A stretch of 39,461 nucleotides of DNA from Planctomycetota bacterium. Its GTDB lineage: Bacteria; Planctomycetota; UBA1135; GCA-002686595. The position numbers were made by a program, and so were the translations under genes. Shown piece after piece: positions 37,728 through 39,461 of this stretch. The notes under the pieces were generated by a model. The model worked only from the letters and a program-made list of their open reading frames with translations, was not told the DNA's origin and did no database searches. Location of the stretch: positions 1 through 39,461 of the forward strand of contig NYUD01000059.1 of assembly GCA_002683825.1 (NCBI GenBank), written 5' to 3'. Numbering within the stretch: position 1 is the first letter of the stretch; each line of letters opens with the position of its first letter.

Positions 37728-38492
37728 ATGAAGCATCCGTTCTTTCCCTTCGTTCTCATCGCCGCCGCCACCGGCGCCGCCAGCGGCGGCCTGACGGGCT
37801 TCTTTCTTTCGACTCCGCCGACTCCGGCCCGTGGACAGGAGATCGCTTCACTTCCGCCCTCTCAGGCCGAGCCCGATGCGGACGTGTCGGCGCACTTGCA
37901 CCAGCTTCGCGTGGAGAACGAAGCCCTGCGCGAACGAATCGCCGCACTCGAAGAGCGCCCCCTGGAAATACGCGAACCCGTCGCCGTGACGGTCACTCCG
38001 GCCTTCGAACAAGAGGTCCGCACGTGGATGGCGTCGGTCGAGAAGAAAGGAACCGCTGCGCCGAATCTCGTCTTCAGCGTCGAAAAGGCGCTCGGGGTCA
38101 TCCGCGAAAGAGAACAGCTCGAAGAGGAGGTCGACCAGGAGCAACGTCGGGCGGAACGAACGGAACAGAAGCTACAGAAGCTCGCCGGGCGGCTGGATCT
38201 CGATCAACACCAGATCGGCGAAATGCGTACGCTGTGGGCCATGCAGGAAGACTCGGAGAAGCGGCTCAGGGAAGTCCGTACGGAGGGCGATCGCGAAGCC
38301 TCTCGCGAATTCAAACGCTCGATGCGGGAAGAATACAGGGCCGGTCTCTCGCGCATCCTGACGCCCGACCAGCTCGATAGCTTCCGTGCTCGGGAAGAAC
38401 GACGCGAACGCGAAAAAGATCGTCCCGCCCCCGATCGCAACTCTCCCCGTCGACGTGACTCCGACAAGAAACGGCGGGATCGCCAGATCTGA
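37728..38492 (+). CDS. Exported or membrane-anchored coiled-coil protein with Spy/CpxP-like LTxxQ motif
   Basis: 254 residues. MKHPFFPFVLIAAATGAASGGLTGFFL is an uncleaved anchor or signal. Residues about 55-75 (LHQLRVENEALRERIAALEER) and 120-155 are strong coiled coils. The segment LDLDQHQIGEMRTLW ... LSRILTPDQLDSFRAREER has the two-helix pattern with LTxDQ seen in Spy/CpxP-like periplasmic proteins. The tail is Arg/Lys/Asp-rich and likely disordered. It ends 10 bp before the propeller gene, so the two are probably one operon. The role is unknown; a chaperone or structural partner is a possibility. Confidence 0.65.
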   Translation: MKHPFFPFVLIAAATGAASGGLTGFFLSTPPTPARGQEIASLPPSQAEPDADVSAHLHQLRVENEALRERIAALEERPLEIREPVAVTVTPAFEQEVRTWMASVEKKGTAAPNLVFSVEKALGVIREREQLEEEVDQEQRRAERTEQKLQKLAGRLDLDQHQIGEMRTLWAMQEDSEKRLREVRTEGDREASREFKRSMREEYRAGLSRILTPDQLDSFRAREERREREKDRPAPDRNSPRRRDSDKKRRDRQI

Positions 38493-38502
38493 ACCCCACC
38501 CC

Positions 38503-39461
38503 ATGCACTTTCATTACCTTCTCCCCCTGTTTCTTCTGGCTGCCCCCACCACGGCCGACGTCGAAGACGGTGACTGGCCCGCGTGGCGCGGACCGCACGG
38601 CAACAGCGTTTCCGCCGGCAACCCGCCGATCGAGTTCGGCGAAGAGGACAACTTGAAGTGGAAGGCAGCGCTTCCCGGCAAGGGCCTCTCCTCCCCCATC
38701 ATCGTCGGTGACCGCGTTTTCGTGACGACCGCCGTTTCGAAGGAGAGCGAAGATGAAACCGAGCCCTCCCCGCGGGATCGTGGCGGACGCGGTGGACGCG
38801 GAGGTTTCGGAGGCCGGCGTTCGGCCCCGTTGACGGAGACGGACTTCCTCGTGCTCGCGTTCGACCGCAAGGACGGCTCCGTGCTCTGGGAGCAGATCTC
38901 GCGCACCCAGACGCCCCATCAAGGAACCCACAGCAGCGGCTCCTTCGCTTCACCGTCGATCGTGAGTGACGGTGAGATGATCTACGCTTGCTTCGGCTCC
39001 TACGGGCTCTATGCCTACGACCTCGAAGGCGAGTTGCAGTGGGAGGTGGACCTGGGCGACATGGACATCCAGAACTCGTTCGGGGAGGGCAGCTCTCCCG
39101 TGATCTGGGGCAACGCCCTCATCGTCCTCTGGGATCACTCAGGCGATTCGTTCCTGGTCTCTCTCGATCGCAAGACCGGCAAGGAGCTCTGGCGCACCGG
39201 GCGCGAACAGGGAACGAACTGGGGCAGCCCCCTCATCGTCGCAGGTGTGGAGGGCAAGGCGCAGATCGTCGTCGCCTCGAGCACGACCATCGCCTACGAC
39301 GCGGACACCGGCGAGAAGCTCTGGGCCTGCGGAGCCGCCGGCGCCGGCGAAGAGAACGACCGTGGCGGCGACCGCGGGGATCGGGGCGACCGCGGGGATC
39401 GGGGCGACCGCGGGGATCGGGGCGACCGCGGGGATCGGGGCGACCGCGGGGATCGGGGCGA
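38503..39461 (+). CDS. Secreted PQQ-like beta-propeller protein (runs off window)
   Basis: The frame starts at ATG 38503 and is open to the window end (319 codons). MHFHYLLPLFLLAAPTTA is a signal peptide. Then DWPAWRGPHGNSVSAGNPP, the entry motif of outer-membrane-type PQQ-like propellers, and repeats of the AxDxxTGxxLW type follow: LAFDRKDGSVLWEQ, LYAYDLEGELQWEV, LVSLDRKTGKELWRT, IAYDADTGEKLWAC. An Arg/Gly-rich insert (GGRGGRGGFGG, near 90) sits in a loop, and a Gly-Asp-Arg repeat array closes the visible part. The cytosolic BamB-like scaffold role or quinoprotein activity cannot be told apart. The 3' part is missing. Confidence 0.82.
   Translation, partial: MHFHYLLPLFLLAAPTTADVEDGDWPAWRGPHGNSVSAGNPPIEFGEEDNLKWKAALPGKGLSSPIIVGDRVFVTTAVSKESEDETEPSPRDRGGRGGRGGFGGRRSAPLTETDFLVLAFDRKDGSVLWEQISRTQTPHQGTHSSGSFASPSIVSDGEMIYACFGSYGLYAYDLEGELQWEVDLGDMDIQNSFGEGSSPVIWGNALIVLWDHSGDSFLVSLDRKTGKELWRTGREQGTNWGSPLIVAGVEGKAQIVVASSTTIAYDADTGEKLWACGAAGAGEENDRGGDRGDRGDRGDRGDRGDRGDRGDRGDRGDRG
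39367..39461 (+). repeat. 18-bp in-frame tandem repeat (5 copies plus partial, cut by window edge)
   Basis: Five identical units, ggcgaccgcggggatcgg, from 39367 to 39456 and five further bases. Each encodes Gly-Asp-Arg-Gly-Asp-Arg. The frame is kept whatever the copy number, and the array continues beyond the window. Confidence 0.95.

Overview
The window reads as a high-GC bacterial chromosome segment with 25 well-supported protein genes and no tRNA, rRNA, CRISPR array or insertion sequence that I can see. It has Gram-negative traits: lipoprotein signals, an outer-membrane barrel, an RND efflux pump and a periplasmic di-haem c-type protein. Several features fit a Planctomycetota-type or Myxococcota-type genome: many secreted propeller proteins, sulfatase-like lipoproteins, a large cytochrome/propeller fusion and low-complexity inserts in coding sequence. 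No marker gene settles the phylum, so this placement is inference. Both window ends fall inside perfect in-frame tandem repeats (15-bp units on the left, 18-bp units on the right). The window is therefore probably a contig whose ends were set by those repeats.

Left part (1-15.8 kb, almost all minus strand). At the edge is the N-terminal part of Tex, interrupted by repeat-rich inserts. Next come a DJ-1/PfpI-like protein lacking its cysteine, a soluble propeller-like protein and elongation factor G (with a good promoter). A degenerate M23-like membrane protein and an HMG-CoA reductase follow. A strong minus-strand intrinsic terminator at 7167-7210 has no annotated gene ahead of it and suggests a small RNA. 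The plus-strand guanine deaminase gene is followed by a minus-strand run in transcription order: RND adaptor, RND pump, TerC-family protein, M14 peptidase lipoprotein.

Middle (16-25 kb, plus strand). In order: a MauE-like membrane domain fused to a thioredoxin-like CxxC domain, glutamate decarboxylase, a saccharopine-dehydrogenase-like reductase, a MetE-like zinc methyltransferase lacking the N-terminal half of MetE, a secreted TPR-like protein, a VOC protein and a sulfatase-fold lipoprotein with threonine at the nucleophile position.

Right part (25-39.5 kb, mixed strands). In order: an SGNH hydrolase whose ribosome-binding site lies in a perfect hairpin, a lipid-anchored barrel-like protein, a short C-terminal gene fragment, an alpha/beta hydrolase, a DUF3313-type lipoprotein, a 1019-residue di-haem propeller protein, a class-C beta-lactamase-like hydrolase, a large lipoprotein, a coiled-coil protein and a truncated PQQ-type propeller gene. 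Several intergenic stretches here look like decayed gene remnants.

The window looks like housekeeping plus envelope and secreted functions rather than one large operon. The best leads for something undescribed are the Tex inserts, the orphan terminator with its structured upstream region, the MauE-thioredoxin fusion and the hairpin in front of the SGNH hydrolase.
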